From positions 1 through 15,002 of the forward strand of contig CAMOEP010000022.1 of the NCBI GenBank assembly GCA_946612185.1: a stretch of 15,002 nt of DNA, in the 5' to 3' direction. Below, in pieces: positions 5,485 through 13,530 of the stretch. The position numbers and the translations under genes were made by a program. A model generated the notes under the pieces. That model saw only the letters and a program-made list of their open reading frames with translations, was not told the origin of the DNA and did no database searches. This DNA is from an uncultured Ruminococcus sp. (GTDB lineage: Bacteria; Bacillota; Clostridia; Oscillospirales; Ruminococcaceae). How positions within the stretch are numbered: position 1 is the first letter of the stretch; every line of letters starts with the position of its first letter.

Positions 5485-7558
5485 TACCGTTCATGATGCC
5501 GGAGAGGATAGTCTCGTTCCAGGAATCAGCGCCACGATTGAAGATGCCGTAGCCGTCGTCGCCGGAGAGGATACCATTATCCCAAACGAAGCACTTGATG
5601 TCGTTAGCCTTAGCCTGGGAGATATAGTAGTCGTAGTACTCAGAACGGGTAGCATCGTCAGCGATAGCCACACAGCCGAATTCACCGATAATTACCGGCA
5701 TACCGTTGTCTATGAAGCGGCTTTTAAGCTTCTGGAAACGTGCGGAAAGTTCGTCCTTCTGCGCCTGACCGAACTCAGTAGTTTCACCGCTGGTGAACTT
5801 CCAGGGGGCATAGTAGTGGACGGAGAGAACGACGTTCTTATCCGTGGGCATTTCCACGTCATTGATAGCGCTGTCCTCAGCGTTTGCGCCATAGCTTGTG
5901 ATGACAAGGGTACGGGCAGCATTGTTTCCGCCGGAAGCACGGACAGTGCTTATGAAGTCACGCTCATACCTGCAAACCACGTCACGTTCAGCGGAAGTAC
6001 CGCCAGTCCATTCGTTAGGACTTCCCACAAGGCGAGGTTCATTCATTCCCTCAAAGAGGAGGGTATCGCCGTAGTCACCGAACCGGGCGCAGATCTGTTC
6101 CCATATCTTTTTGAGTTTGGCGCTGTCGCCGGGGTACTCCTCGTCAGTAGGCTCAAACCAGAGGTAGTCATCGTGGTGCATATTCAGGATAACGAACATA
6201 CCGTCGTCGTAAGCGTAGTCAACCACTTCCTGAACACGGTCGAGCCATTCGGAACTGATAGTATCGCCGTCCATATGTTCGCCCCATGTGACAGGTATGC
6301 GAATAGCGTTGAATCCGGCAGCCTTGACGGAATCTATCATAGCCTTGGTGGTTTTGAGGTTGCCCCAGCCGATCTCGGTGGATATGCCGGACTTTGTGGT
6401 ATTATAGCTGTCAAGTGTATTACCCAGATTCCAGCCCACCTTTATCTGGCTTACTATCTCGGCGGAACTGCGGAAGCCCTCCACCTCGCCACCGGGAACA
6501 GTTTCCGGAGCAGGCGTTTCAGCCGGGACACCGGAAGCGTCGCTGTACTTTATAGTAACGCTGCCCAGCTCCACTGAGGGCTGTTCGCTCCACCAGTAAC
6601 CCAGGAGCAGTTCGCCGGAGGACTGAAAATTGCGCTTAACCTCGTCGGGAACGAACCATGTAAGGGAGAGACTGGAAGAATCGGTGATAATGGCGCTGTC
6701 AGGTGACTGGAAGTAGTAGTCTCCGGCGGAGAAGCCGAAAGCGCCGGTGAACTTTCTGAAACTGCCGCCGGAACTAACGTTGAAAGTGACAGTCTGGGGA
6801 ACGTTCCCCTCCGGAACAGCGTCCGCCTTGAAGCTTATGATATTATTCTCGTCGCTGTAGCTGACGGACTTGTTAACGTCGATATTAACGCTTCCGTCCA
6901 CGGGGACTTGCCTTGACCTTTCGGCGGTGCAGATAACGTTTTCCACCTTGATAGAGGAAGCGTCACCCCACCAGTAGCCGAACAGCACCTCGCCGCCGGA
7001 AGCGATATGGTCAGCCACCTGAGCAGGGACTTCCCAGGTGATCTCGCCGTAAGTACCCTGAGTAGAAGCGGTGATATCGTCTGACTGATACCAGCCCTCG
7101 TCAGTAGCGTCAGGGCAGTCACCGTCAACGGAAACGCCGAATCCGCCTTTGAACTGACCGATATTATATCCGTCAGCGGAGTACACAACGAATGTAAAAG
7201 ATTTGACCTTGTCGCCCTCCTCCATAAGTTCGGAAAGGGAGAACTTGATAGTATTATTGCCCTCAGTTCTGGTTATAATGGACTGTGGGTTTATCTGAGT
7301 ACCCACCTGAGCAGAAACAGTTTCGACTGGACTGATATGTTTTGTGGGAGCTTCAGTAGGGGGCTGAGTTTCAGCAGGGGAAGTAGTTTCCTGAATATCG
7401 TTATTCACAGCAGTATTCACCTCGCTTGTAGTAGGCTCTCTGTTCCACCAGTCATCGACAGGCGTTGACGAGTAACTAACTGAGTTATTATTTCCGCACC
7501 CGGCAGCGGAAGCGGCGATGAGCAGAGCCGCAATAAAAGCAGATGTTTTTCTTACCAT
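5477..7558 (-). CDS. Surface lipoprotein GH5 endoglucanase (GH5_4-like) with two CBM-like modules
   Basis: Predicted endo-beta-1,4-glucanase (cellulase, mixed-linkage glucanase or xyloglucanase). Domains over 693 aa: signal peptide with a lipobox-like AAGC (C21), Ser/Thr/Pro linker (22-80), two related beta-sandwich modules (about 85-212 and 218-340), each ending in a GYWW motif (194-197, 320-323), then a GH5 barrel (about 365-690). Barrel motifs: GWNLGNTLDS, RIPVTWGEH, ILNMHHDD, FEGMNEPR with acid/base E507, HYYAPWKF, and IGEFG with nucleophile E626. No dockerin or C-terminal CBM37-like module follows, so attachment is probably by lipid. ATG 7558 has a GGAGG five bases upstream, so I drop 21 extra codons. 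It has a near-consensus promoter. Its stop lies within yqfD, with no terminator between them. The -3 residue of the lipobox is Ala, not Leu, so lipidation is likely but not certain. Confidence 0.93.
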   Translation of the reverse strand: MVRKTSAFIAALLIAASAAGCGNNNSVSYSSTPVDDWWNREPTTSEVNTAVNNDIQETTSPAETQPPTEAPTKHISPVETVSAQVGTQINPQSIITRTEGNNTIKFSLSELMEEGDKVKSFTFVVYSADGYNIGQFKGGFGVSVDGDCPDATDEGWYQSDDITASTQGTYGEITWEVPAQVADHIASGGEVLFGYWWGDASSIKVENVICTAERSRQVPVDGSVNIDVNKSVSYSDENNIISFKADAVPEGNVPQTVTFNVSSGGSFRKFTGAFGFSAGDYYFQSPDSAIITDSSSLSLTWFVPDEVKRNFQSSGELLLGYWWSEQPSVELGSVTIKYSDASGVPAETPAPETVPGGEVEGFRSSAEIVSQIKVGWNLGNTLDSYNTTKSGISTEIGWGNLKTTKAMIDSVKAAGFNAIRIPVTWGEHMDGDTISSEWLDRVQEVVDYAYDDGMFVILNMHHDDYLWFEPTDEEYPGDSAKLKKIWEQICARFGDYGDTLLFEGMNEPRLVGSPNEWTGGTSAERDVVCRYERDFISTVRASGGNNAARTLVITSYGANAEDSAINDVEMPTDKNVVLSVHYYAPWKFTSGETTEFGQAQKDELSARFQKLKSRFIDNGMPVIIGEFGCVAIADDATRSEYYDYYISQAKANDIKCFVWDNGILSGDDGYGIFNRGADSWNETILSGIMNGTT

Positions 7559-7592
7559 AGTTACCTCCGGAAAATGTACAAACAATAAATAT

Positions 7593-7621
7593 ATTATAAC
7601 ATAAGAATACGGTAAAATCAA
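7593..7621 (-). promoter_or_regulatory. Sigma-A promoter of the GH5 glucanase gene
   Basis: On the minus strand, TTGATT (7621-7616) and TATAAT (7598-7593) are 17 bp apart. The leader is about 30 nt and carries the GGAGG. An AT-rich stretch upstream (about 7640-7682) may act as an UP element. Confidence 0.8.
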
Positions 7622-7688
7622 GGTTTATGGCGCAATTCCGGACGTTAATAAGCTGTAAAAATGATTAATAATTTAAAATATAGCAATA

Positions 7689-7728
7689 ACTGACCGCTAT
7701 TCATTCACAATCGCAATAAATGGTCAGT
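7689..7728. promoter_or_regulatory. Dyad between divergent glucanase and GH25 promoters
   Basis: ACTGACC (7689-7695) and GGTCAGT (7722-7728) are perfect inverted arms 26 bp apart, and GCAATAA also occurs twice nearby (7683, 7713). The site is about 70 bp from the glucanase -35 box and 50 bp from the GH25 -35 box. It could be a two-site operator or merely a weak hairpin. No regulator can be named. Confidence 0.35.
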
Positions 7729-7777
7729 GTAAGATACAGCAAATATGTAAAACTTCTGCAAATTTTACGGAAAGCGG

Positions 7778-7806
7778 TTTACAATTGACGGAAAATGTGA
7801 TATCAT
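7778..7806 (+). promoter_or_regulatory. Probable promoter of the GH25 gene
   Basis: TTTACA (7778-7783) and TATCAT (7801-7806) are 17 bp apart. A TTGACG at 7785-7790 is a better -35 box, but no -10 box lies at the right distance from it. Confidence 0.5.
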
Positions 7807-7838
7807 AGTAGAGAATAAATATACATACGGAGGACAAA

Positions 7839-8792
7839 ATGAAAAAACTAAGAAGTGCAGGACTGAGAGTGATCGCCATACTTGAAGCGCTTATCATACT
7901 GGTAATGTCGGCGTTTATTGTGTGGTACTGCTTCATGCGCCAGGAGGACTCGGTGTCCACGTCCGCTGAGATAGACGACACGCCGCAGGTAAGGGTCAGA
8001 CCGGTAATTGAGAAAGAGGAAACGTATTACCAGTTTGACGGAAAGAAGATACTCAGCCATGACAGCGCATACGGCGAGGTATTTGTGCCGGTTTATGCGG
8101 ACGTTCCGGCGAGTGAGATAGACCCGGACAATCTGGTGAGCCGGAATGGTTACTCGTTTTATGCGGACGAGGACGGTATATCGTCGTATACCGGTGTAGA
8201 CATTTCCGAGCATCAGGGGGATATTGACTGGGAGCAGGTCAAGGCAGCCGGGATAGATTTTGCAATGGTGCGCATAGGATACAGGACTTACGGAGGCGGA
8301 GTTATCGAGATAGACGGCAATTTCCGGAAGAATCTGGAGGGCGCAGCCGCCGCAGGTATAGATACCGGGGCATATTTTTTCTCGCAGGCGACCACGACTG
8401 ACGAGGCGATAGAGGAAGCCGACCTGGTGATAGATGCAGTGGCAGGGTATGATCTGACGTACCCGATCGTGTACGACTGGGAACTTATCTCAGGCGATAA
8501 GGCGAGGACGGATACGGTATCAGTGGATACATTGGCGGATTGTTGTATAGCGTTCTGCGAGAGGGTGAGATCGGCGGGATACAAGCCGATGATATACCAG
8601 AACAAGAGTACGATAATGAAGAAGCTTGACTTGCCGAGGGTGAAGGATTATGATATGTGGCTTGCGGAGTACGGAGACAAGCCGACGTACTATTATGAGT
8701 TTGCCATGTGGCAGTACACAGCCGACGGAAAAGTACCCGGCATAGAAGGCAGCGTAGACCTCAACCTCTGCTTCAAATCCTACTCAAGCTGA
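7839..8792 (+). CDS. Membrane-anchored GH25 muramidase (lysozyme family)
   Basis: GH25 enzymes cut the beta-1,4 bond between N-acetylmuramic acid and N-acetylglucosamine in peptidoglycan. The 317-aa product has a short basic N-terminus, one membrane segment (about 9-31), a linker and juxtamembrane region (32-115), and a GH25 barrel (about 117-315). The barrel starts with GVDISEHQGDIDW (D121). It carries the DxE pair in YDWEL (D213, E215), then WLAEY and the C-terminal AMWQYTADGKVPGIEG-VDLN block. All key acids are present. With no cleavage site visible it is probably held at the outer membrane face, which fits a cell-wall remodelling role better than phage lysis. A GGAGG precedes ATG 7839. 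No wall-binding repeats and no phage genes are nearby. A hairpin-rich gene-free stretch follows. Confidence 0.92.
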   Translation: MKKLRSAGLRVIAILEALIILVMSAFIVWYCFMRQEDSVSTSAEIDDTPQVRVRPVIEKEETYYQFDGKKILSHDSAYGEVFVPVYADVPASEIDPDNLVSRNGYSFYADEDGISSYTGVDISEHQGDIDWEQVKAAGIDFAMVRIGYRTYGGGVIEIDGNFRKNLEGAAAAGIDTGAYFFSQATTTDEAIEEADLVIDAVAGYDLTYPIVYDWELISGDKARTDTVSVDTLADCCIAFCERVRSAGYKPMIYQNKSTIMKKLDLPRVKDYDMWLAEYGDKPTYYYEFAMWQYTADGKVPGIEGSVDLNLCFKSYSS

Positions 8793-8877
8793 CAAGCTGC
8801 AAGCTGGAGCCAGCTTGACCGCTCCCACGTTGGCGCTTGCTTCGCTCGCTCACTTTTGTAGAAGAACGACTTTTTCC

Positions 8878-8990
8878 GTCGCTCAACCGAATTTGCACTG
8901 GTACAGAGTTCTATTTCTGTAATTCTGTAAACTTCAAGTTTTGCAGTTCTACCGGTGAACTCTGTAACAGAAGAAATATGGTTGAGCGAC
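8878..8990. repeat. Hairpin-forming inverted repeat, possible MITE-like or dispersed element
   Basis: The outer arms GTCGCTCAACC (8878-8888) and GGTTGAGCGAC (8980-8990) are perfect 11-bp complements. The inner arms TACAGAGTTC (8902-8911) and GAACTCTGTA (8957-8966) are a perfect 10 bp, with partial pairing beyond. Together they could fold into one hairpin about 113 nt long. There is no T-run, no open frame and no clear target-site duplication. Confidence 0.65.
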
Positions 8991-9005
8991 ATATTTTAAT
9001 CATCA

Positions 9006-9029
9006 AAGTTAGTTTATAATAACTATCTT
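9006..9029. promoter_or_regulatory. Operator-like dyad upstream of feoA-feoB
   Basis: A 24-bp imperfect palindrome with AAG-TAGTT on the left and AACTA-CTT on the right; 9 of 12 positions pair. It lies 23 bp before the feo -35 box. Feo operons are commonly iron-regulated by Fur or by DtxR/IdeR-type repressors, and the TTAG/CTAA-like half-sites lean toward the DtxR type. Naming the regulator is inference. Confidence 0.4.
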
Positions 9030-9052
9030 CAGCTTAATTTCGGCAAATTCCG

Positions 9053-9081
9053 TTGACGCTGATACTTTGACGTGATATAAT
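9053..9081 (+). promoter_or_regulatory. Sigma-A promoter of feoA-feoB
   Basis: TTGACG (9053-9058) and TATAAT (9076-9081) are 17 bp apart. The leader is about 30 nt and carries AAGGAGAG before ATG 9118. Confidence 0.85.
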
Positions 9082-9117
9082 ATCTTTGTATGCTTTTTTG
9101 AAAGTAAGGAGAGATTT

Positions 9118-11460
9118 ATGGATACGCTTAAAAGTGTGAAAGCCGGAGAAAGCGCTGTAGTAGTGGCTGTCAGCGGTGAGGGCGCTCTGCGTCAGCATTT
9201 CCTGGATATGGGACTTATCCCCGGCACGGAAGTAACCGTCGTGAAGTATGCCCCTATGGGCGACCCGGTGGAACTTATGCTCCACGGCTATTCTCTTACC
9301 CTGAGACTTGCCGATGCTGACCAGATCGAGGTAAAGGACATTGGAGTTCGCAATAACGGCGGTGACAGTAAACGCATAAAGAAAAAGACCCACCACCCCG
9401 GACTTGGCGAGGGCGGAAAGTTCCACCCAAAGGGAAGCGGTACTCCTCTGCCGGAGGGTACGACTATGACATTCGCCCTTGTGGGCAACCAGAACAGCGG
9501 TAAGACTACCCTTTTCAACCGGCTTACCGGTTCACGTCAGCACGTCGGAAACTTCCCCGGCGTTACCGTTGACAGGAAGGACGGTGCGATAAAAGGTCAC
9601 CCGGACACTCTTATCACTGACCTGCCGGGAATCTATTCAATGTCGCCCTACAGCAGTGAGGAGATAGTTTCCCGAAATTTCGTCCTTCAGGAGAAGCCCC
9701 ACGCCATTATAAACATCGTGGACGCAACCAATATTGAGCGAAATCTGTACCTTACCATGCAGCTTCTTGAAATGAATATCCCCATGGTAGTTGCAGTGAA
9801 TATGATGGACGAGCTTATTTCCAACGGCGGCAGTATCGACTTCAACACAATGGAGGAAATGCTGGGCGTGCCGGTCGTTCCCATATCGGCGGCGAAAAAC
9901 GAGGGTATCGAGGAACTTGTGGAACACGCCGTCCACGTTGCCTACTACCAGGAAAAGCCCCTTGAAAGGGACTTCTGCGGCAAGGACGAAAAGGGCGGAG
10001 CAGTTCACCGCTGTCTGCACGGAATAAGTCACCTTATCGAAGACCATGCGGAAAAAGCCGGACTTCCACAGCGTTTTGCAGCGTCGAAGATAGCCGAGGG
10101 CGACCACCTTATTATTTCCGCCCTACAGCTTGACAGTAACGAGGAGGAAATGATCCGGCATATCGTCTGTCAGCTTGAAAAGGAGAGGGGACTTGACCGC
10201 AGCGCAGCCGTGGCGGATATGCGTTTCAGCTACATAAGGAAAATTTGCAGCGAAACGGTCATAAAGCCTCGTGAGAGCCGTGAGAGAGTCCGCAGCCGCA
10301 ACATCGACAAGCTGCTGACCGGAAAGTACACGGCGATACCCACTTTTGTACTGATTATGGGGCTTGTATTCTGGCTGACCTTCAACGTTATCGGAGCATT
10401 TTTCCAGGGACTTCTGGAAAAGCTTATCGACTGGCTTACCGGTATGGCTGACCATGCGCTTACTGCCGCAAACGTAAACGACGTTCTCCACCGGCTTATC
10501 ACCGACGGAATCTTCGCCGGACTTGGCAGCGTACTGAGTTTCCTGCCGATAATCGTGACACTGTTCTTCTTCCTGTCGCTTCTGGAGGACAGCGGCTACA
10601 TAGCGAGAGTGGCGTTCTTTATGGACAAGATGCTGCGCCGGATAGGTCTTTCCGGACGAAGCATAGTCCCTATGCTCATTGGCTTTGGCTGTACTGTTCC
10701 GGCGGTGATGGCGACCAGAACGCTTCCCAGTGAGAGGGACAGGAAAATGACAATACTCCTGACCCCGTTCATGAGTTGTACGGCGAAACTGCCGATATAC
10801 GCCTTTTTCGTAAGTGTATTCTTTCCGGGCAGGGGAGGAATGGTAATGGTATCCCTGTATCTTTTCGGAATAATCACAGGTATCATATGCGCCTGCATAT
10901 TCAAGGGAACGCTGTTCCGTGGCGAGCCTGTACCCTTTGTAATGGAGCTGCCGAACTATCGTCTGCCGGGAATGAAGAACGTGGGGCTGCTTTTGTGGGA
11001 GAAGGCGAAGGACTTCCTGCAAAGGGCGTTTTCAGTGATACTCATCGCCACCATAGTGGTATGGTTTCTGCAAAGCTTCGACCTGCACTTCAACATCACA
11101 GAGGACGCAGGGGAGAGTATACTTGCAAAGGCAGCCGGCTTCATAGCGCCCATAATGTCGCCGGTAGGACTTGGCGACTGGCGGATATGCGTTGCGCTGG
11201 TCAGCGGATTCATGGCAAAGGAGAGCGTAGTCTCCACCCTTGAAGTACTGTTTGGCGGCAACGTCAGCGCAATGATGAGTTCCCTTTCAGCCGCATCGCT
11301 TCTGGTATTCTCGCTGCTGTACACTCCCTGTGTAGCGGCAGTAGCAGCCATAAAGCGTGAACTTGGCGGGAAATGGGCAGTAGCCGTAGTATTCTGGCAG
11401 TGTGCTATAGCATGGCTTGCAGCACTGGCAGTAAGGCTTATCGGACTTATCATGCAATAA
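9118..11460 (+). CDS. feoB: Ferrous iron transporter, FeoA-FeoB fusion
   Basis: Imports Fe(II) across the membrane, driven or gated by a G-protein domain. Residues 1-75 are a FeoA SH3-like domain (AVVVAVSGEGALRQHFLDMG, then LTLRLADADQIEV). A basic, His-containing linker follows (about 80-115), then the G domain: G1 GNQNSGKT (123-130), G3 DLPG (168-171), G4 NMMD (228-231) and a G5-like SAAKNEG. The membrane core has two gate regions, with IGFGCTVPAV around C525 and SCTAKLPIY after it, and ends in a hydrophobic C-terminus. At 780 aa it matches FeoA plus a Firmicutes-length FeoB. In many bacteria feoA is a separate gene, so the fusion is a real variant, though not rare in Clostridia. No FeoC gene follows. 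It is a one-gene unit with its own promoter and terminator. Confidence 0.97.
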   Translation: MDTLKSVKAGESAVVVAVSGEGALRQHFLDMGLIPGTEVTVVKYAPMGDPVELMLHGYSLTLRLADADQIEVKDIGVRNNGGDSKRIKKKTHHPGLGEGGKFHPKGSGTPLPEGTTMTFALVGNQNSGKTTLFNRLTGSRQHVGNFPGVTVDRKDGAIKGHPDTLITDLPGIYSMSPYSSEEIVSRNFVLQEKPHAIINIVDATNIERNLYLTMQLLEMNIPMVVAVNMMDELISNGGSIDFNTMEEMLGVPVVPISAAKNEGIEELVEHAVHVAYYQEKPLERDFCGKDEKGGAVHRCLHGISHLIEDHAEKAGLPQRFAASKIAEGDHLIISALQLDSNEEEMIRHIVCQLEKERGLDRSAAVADMRFSYIRKICSETVIKPRESRERVRSRNIDKLLTGKYTAIPTFVLIMGLVFWLTFNVIGAFFQGLLEKLIDWLTGMADHALTAANVNDVLHRLITDGIFAGLGSVLSFLPIIVTLFFFLSLLEDSGYIARVAFFMDKMLRRIGLSGRSIVPMLIGFGCTVPAVMATRTLPSERDRKMTILLTPFMSCTAKLPIYAFFVSVFFPGRGGMVMVSLYLFGIITGIICACIFKGTLFRGEPVPFVMELPNYRLPGMKNVGLLLWEKAKDFLQRAFSVILIATIVVWFLQSFDLHFNITEDAGESILAKAAGFIAPIMSPVGLGDWRICVALVSGFMAKESVVSTLEVLFGGNVSAMMSSLSAASLLVFSLLYTPCVAAVAAIKRELGGKWAVAVVFWQCAIAWLAALAVRLIGLIMQ

Positions 11461-11485
11461 GACCTGTTCACAGCGGACAGATGAT

Positions 11486-11528
11486 AAAAACCCGGAAACG
11501 GTTAAGTACAGCCGTTTCCGGGTTTTTT
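11486..11528. terminator. Bidirectional intrinsic terminator after feoB
   Basis: The stem AACCCGGAAACGG / CCGTTTCCGGGTT, extended by an A-run (from 11486) pairing with a T-run (to 11528), encloses a 10-nt loop. It serves feoB on the plus strand and the YD-repeat gene, which ends at 11534, on the minus strand. Confidence 0.95.
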
Positions 11529-11533
11529 ATGAG

Positions 11534-12481
11534 TTATTCACTTGTGTAATCGTAATCAGTCTGCATGATGAGGTTTGAATCATCGTCGTATTCGTAGACG
11601 GTCTTTTTGGAGGACATGGACTCATTATCGGCATATGTCAGAACCTCAGAGGTCTTGCAGCCGTTTTCGTCATAGGTGGACGCAGTTTCTTTGACAACAT
11701 TTTCACCGTTTGCGTTGTGGATAGTTTCGGTAAGCAGGATAAGGTTTCCCCGCCGGTCATACACAAAGTCCTTTTCGCTGTGCAGTTCATCGGAAAAGTA
11801 TTCCGCAATATGAACAGGCTGACCTTTCTCGTTATACTCATACTTTTCAGTGTCGGTATATCCCTGGGAATTATGTTCCTTTCGCAGGGTTTTAAGAAGT
11901 CCGTTCCCGTCATACTCATAAAACATATCCTCAGCAAGCTGTGAAGAACTGGTTTCCTTTATGATCCTGCCGGAATCGTCGTAAAAGTACTCATGGACAT
12001 AATTGCAGTCGCCCTTTGCTTCATGCAGTTCGATCTCCTCTTTGATCTTCAGGTTCTTGTCGTTATATTCGGTATTAGATATGCCGAAATAGCCTTCAAT
12101 GTCCTCTCTTTTATGGTAAATGCAGTTGCCGTATTTGTTGTAACGGAACACGTTTTTTTCAAGAATATCGCCGGAATCGTCTTTTTCCACGCAAAGGGTC
12201 TTATTGCCGTGCCTGTCGTACTTGTAGAAAAAATGCCGCTGATCGGTTGAAGCTGTTCCGTTTGAGTAAAAGTGCTTGTTGATAGATAAGTTAACGTCAC
12301 CGAACTCATTAATGACATCTGTTTTTTCAAGTGTGAGAACATCGTTCGTGTAGCAGCGATGGGTGAAGGTATAAGCCTGACGCACTTGAGTGTACCTGTT
12401 TTGGAAGCAGTAGACGCTAATTGCAGCGGCACAAATGACGAGGAGCGGGGCAATAAATTTTTTAAGACTTGTATTATCCAT
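11534..12481 (-). CDS. Membrane-anchored or secreted YD-repeat protein
   Basis: A 315-aa protein with an N-terminal hydrophobic segment (about 8-26, after MDNTSLKKF) and then about nine degenerate YD repeats of the form Y-x-Y-D-x-x-G-N with roughly 20-30-residue spacing (for example YKYDRHGN, YEYDGNG, VYDRRGN, YEYDDDSN). YD repeats form beta-rich shells in Rhs and teneurin-type proteins and also occur in small surface proteins. Here there is no Rhs core PxxxxDPxG motif and no toxin tail, so a small surface or carbohydrate-contact protein is more likely than a polymorphic toxin. ATG 12481 has no Shine-Dalgarno sequence. It lies 24 nt after the cysE stop, so translation may depend on ribosomes finishing cysE. 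It ends at the terminator shared with feoB. Confidence 0.75.
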   Translation of the reverse strand: MDNTSLKKFIAPLLVICAAAISVYCFQNRYTQVRQAYTFTHRCYTNDVLTLEKTDVINEFGDVNLSINKHFYSNGTASTDQRHFFYKYDRHGNKTLCVEKDDSGDILEKNVFRYNKYGNCIYHKREDIEGYFGISNTEYNDKNLKIKEEIELHEAKGDCNYVHEYFYDDSGRIIKETSSSQLAEDMFYEYDGNGLLKTLRKEHNSQGYTDTEKYEYNEKGQPVHIAEYFSDELHSEKDFVYDRRGNLILLTETIHNANGENVVKETASTYDENGCKTSEVLTYADNESMSSKKTVYEYDDDSNLIMQTDYDYTSE

Positions 12482-12505
12482 AGCTGTTTTGTGAGCGGTG
12501 TTGTC

Positions 12506-13462
12506 TTAAATGATATAGAACCAGTTCTCCATTTGCTCCAGGTCAGTCTTCTGGACAGGTGAATCGCTGGAGTACTTGAAGCGCAGTTCAGGGTTTTTGA
12601 TGCTGACCCTTGCGCCTTCCGGAACGGAGCGGGTAATGAACGCATTACCGCCGATAACTGCATTCTTGCCCACGACAGTTTCACCGCCCAGGATAGAAGC
12701 ACCGGAGTAGATAGTAACATTGTCCTCGATAGTTGGGTGACGGCGGACACTTTTGAGCTGCTGACCGCCACGGGTAGACAGAGCGCCGAGAGTAACGCCC
12801 TGGTATATCTTCACGTTATCACCGATAACGGTAGTTTCACCGATAACGATGCCAGTACCGTGGTCGATGAAGAAGTACCTGCCGATAGTAGCGCCTGGGT
12901 GAATGTCGATACCGGTCTGGCTATGGGCGTACTCGGTCATTATTCTTGGGATAAGGGGAACGCCGAGGAGGTGGAGTTCATGGGCGAGGCGGTTGACCAT
13001 TATTGCGAAAAGACCGGGGTAGGAGAAGATTATCTCCTCACGGTTAAAGGCAGCCGGGTCGCCGCTGAACGCTGCTTCAACGTCGGTTTCGATGAGTTCA
13101 CGGACAGCCGGCAGACGGTCGAGAAAGCTGAAAGTGAGTTCCATAGCCTTATCCTCAAGCTTATCCTGCGACGCTTCCTCATACTCCGGCAGATACCGCA
13201 GAACCACGGTTATCTGCTTGGAGAGGTTGAAGATAACGTCCTCAAGCTGCATGGAGATATTGTTCTTGATAGTATACACCTTAAAGGTATTATTTTTGAA
13301 GTAGCCGGGGAAAATAATGTTCTGAAGCTGGTAGATCATGCGGATAATGCTTTCCTTTTTAGGGTGGTCGAAAGCGATTATCTTGTCGATAGTTCTGCCC
13401 TTACGGTAATCGACCAGTAGTGAATCCACCACATGAGAAATTCTTAAATTATCGTCTGACAT
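12506..13462 (-). CDS. cysE: Serine O-acetyltransferase (EpsC-type long form)
   Basis: Makes O-acetyl-L-serine from serine and acetyl-CoA, the first step of cysteine synthesis. The 318-aa product has a helical N-terminal region (about 1-180), longer than in E. coli CysE, and a left-handed beta-helix of hexapeptide repeats (about 182-285). DIHPGATIG carries the likely catalytic H188. DHGTGIVIGET (D200, H201), YQGVTLGA and GGQQ-K-VRRHPTI form the active-site and acetyl-CoA loop typical of serine acetyltransferases. GGAGG stands nine bases before ATG 13462. The promoter is a perfect consensus, with two 25-bp tandem repeats at the transcription start, so regulation (probably by sulfur or cysteine supply) is likely. 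No cysK is adjacent; a YD-repeat gene follows after 24 nt. Confidence 0.95.
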   Translation of the reverse strand: MSDDNLRISHVVDSLLVDYRKGRTIDKIIAFDHPKKESIIRMIYQLQNIIFPGYFKNNTFKVYTIKNNISMQLEDVIFNLSKQITVVLRYLPEYEEASQDKLEDKAMELTFSFLDRLPAVRELIETDVEAAFSGDPAAFNREEIIFSYPGLFAIMVNRLAHELHLLGVPLIPRIMTEYAHSQTGIDIHPGATIGRYFFIDHGTGIVIGETTVIGDNVKIYQGVTLGALSTRGGQQLKSVRRHPTIEDNVTIYSGASILGGETVVGKNAVIGGNAFITRSVPEGARVSIKNPELRFKYSSDSPVQKTDLEQMENWFYII

Positions 13463-13480
13463 AAAATAGCCTCCTTAGTT

Positions 13481-13530
13481 AATACCTACACATAAAGTAT
13501 ATATTAATGCCTACACATATAGTATATATT
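13481..13530. repeat. Two 25-bp tandem repeats over the cysE transcription start
   Basis: Units 13481-13505 and 13506-13530 abut exactly and differ at only 2 of 25 positions. Both contain CCTACACATA and end in AGTATATATT. The second unit overlaps the -10 box, and the predicted +1 (about 13521) lies inside it, so a bound protein would block initiation. Each unit has a weak inner dyad with ATAC...GTAT ends, loosely like Rrf2-family (CymR-type) sites. That regulator is a guess based on gene function. Confidence 0.7.

Larger units (their letters stand above)
8793..9052. other. Gene-free spacer between GH25 and feo
   Basis: I find no credible gene here. A 60-aa frame on the plus strand and a 70-aa frame on the minus strand have no ribosome binding site and no recognisable motif. 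The spacer holds a CAAGCTG-rich hairpin (8800-8817, no T-run), a GCTTCGCTCGCTC-like low-complexity patch (8835-8850), a long imperfect inverted repeat (8878-8990) and a dyad (9006-9029). Confidence 0.6.

Noticed and set aside
5390..6577. Long plus-strand open frame of 395 codons opposite the glucanase
   Set aside because: It mirrors the codons of the well-supported GH5 gene, has no ribosome binding site and shows no protein motif.
7839..8792. Prophage endolysin
   Set aside because: It carries an N-terminal membrane anchor and has no holin or other phage genes around it.
8800..8817. Terminator for the GH25 gene
   Set aside because: CAAGCTGG/CCAGCTTG forms a stem, but the loop is very tight and no T-run follows.
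8837..9019. Possible small gene of 60 codons before feo
   Set aside because: It runs through the inverted-repeat element, lacks a ribosome binding site and has no recognisable feature.
10123..11022. Minus-strand open frame of 299 codons inside feoB
   Set aside because: The sequence is low in hydrophobic core, has no motif and lies opposite an unmistakable FeoB gene.
11534..12481. Polymorphic Rhs toxin
   Set aside because: There is no Rhs core cleavage motif, no variable toxin tail and no immunity gene; only short degenerate YD repeats.
12049..12771. Minus-strand open frame overlapping the end of cysE and the start of the YD-repeat gene
   Set aside because: It is out of frame with two real genes and has no ribosome binding site.
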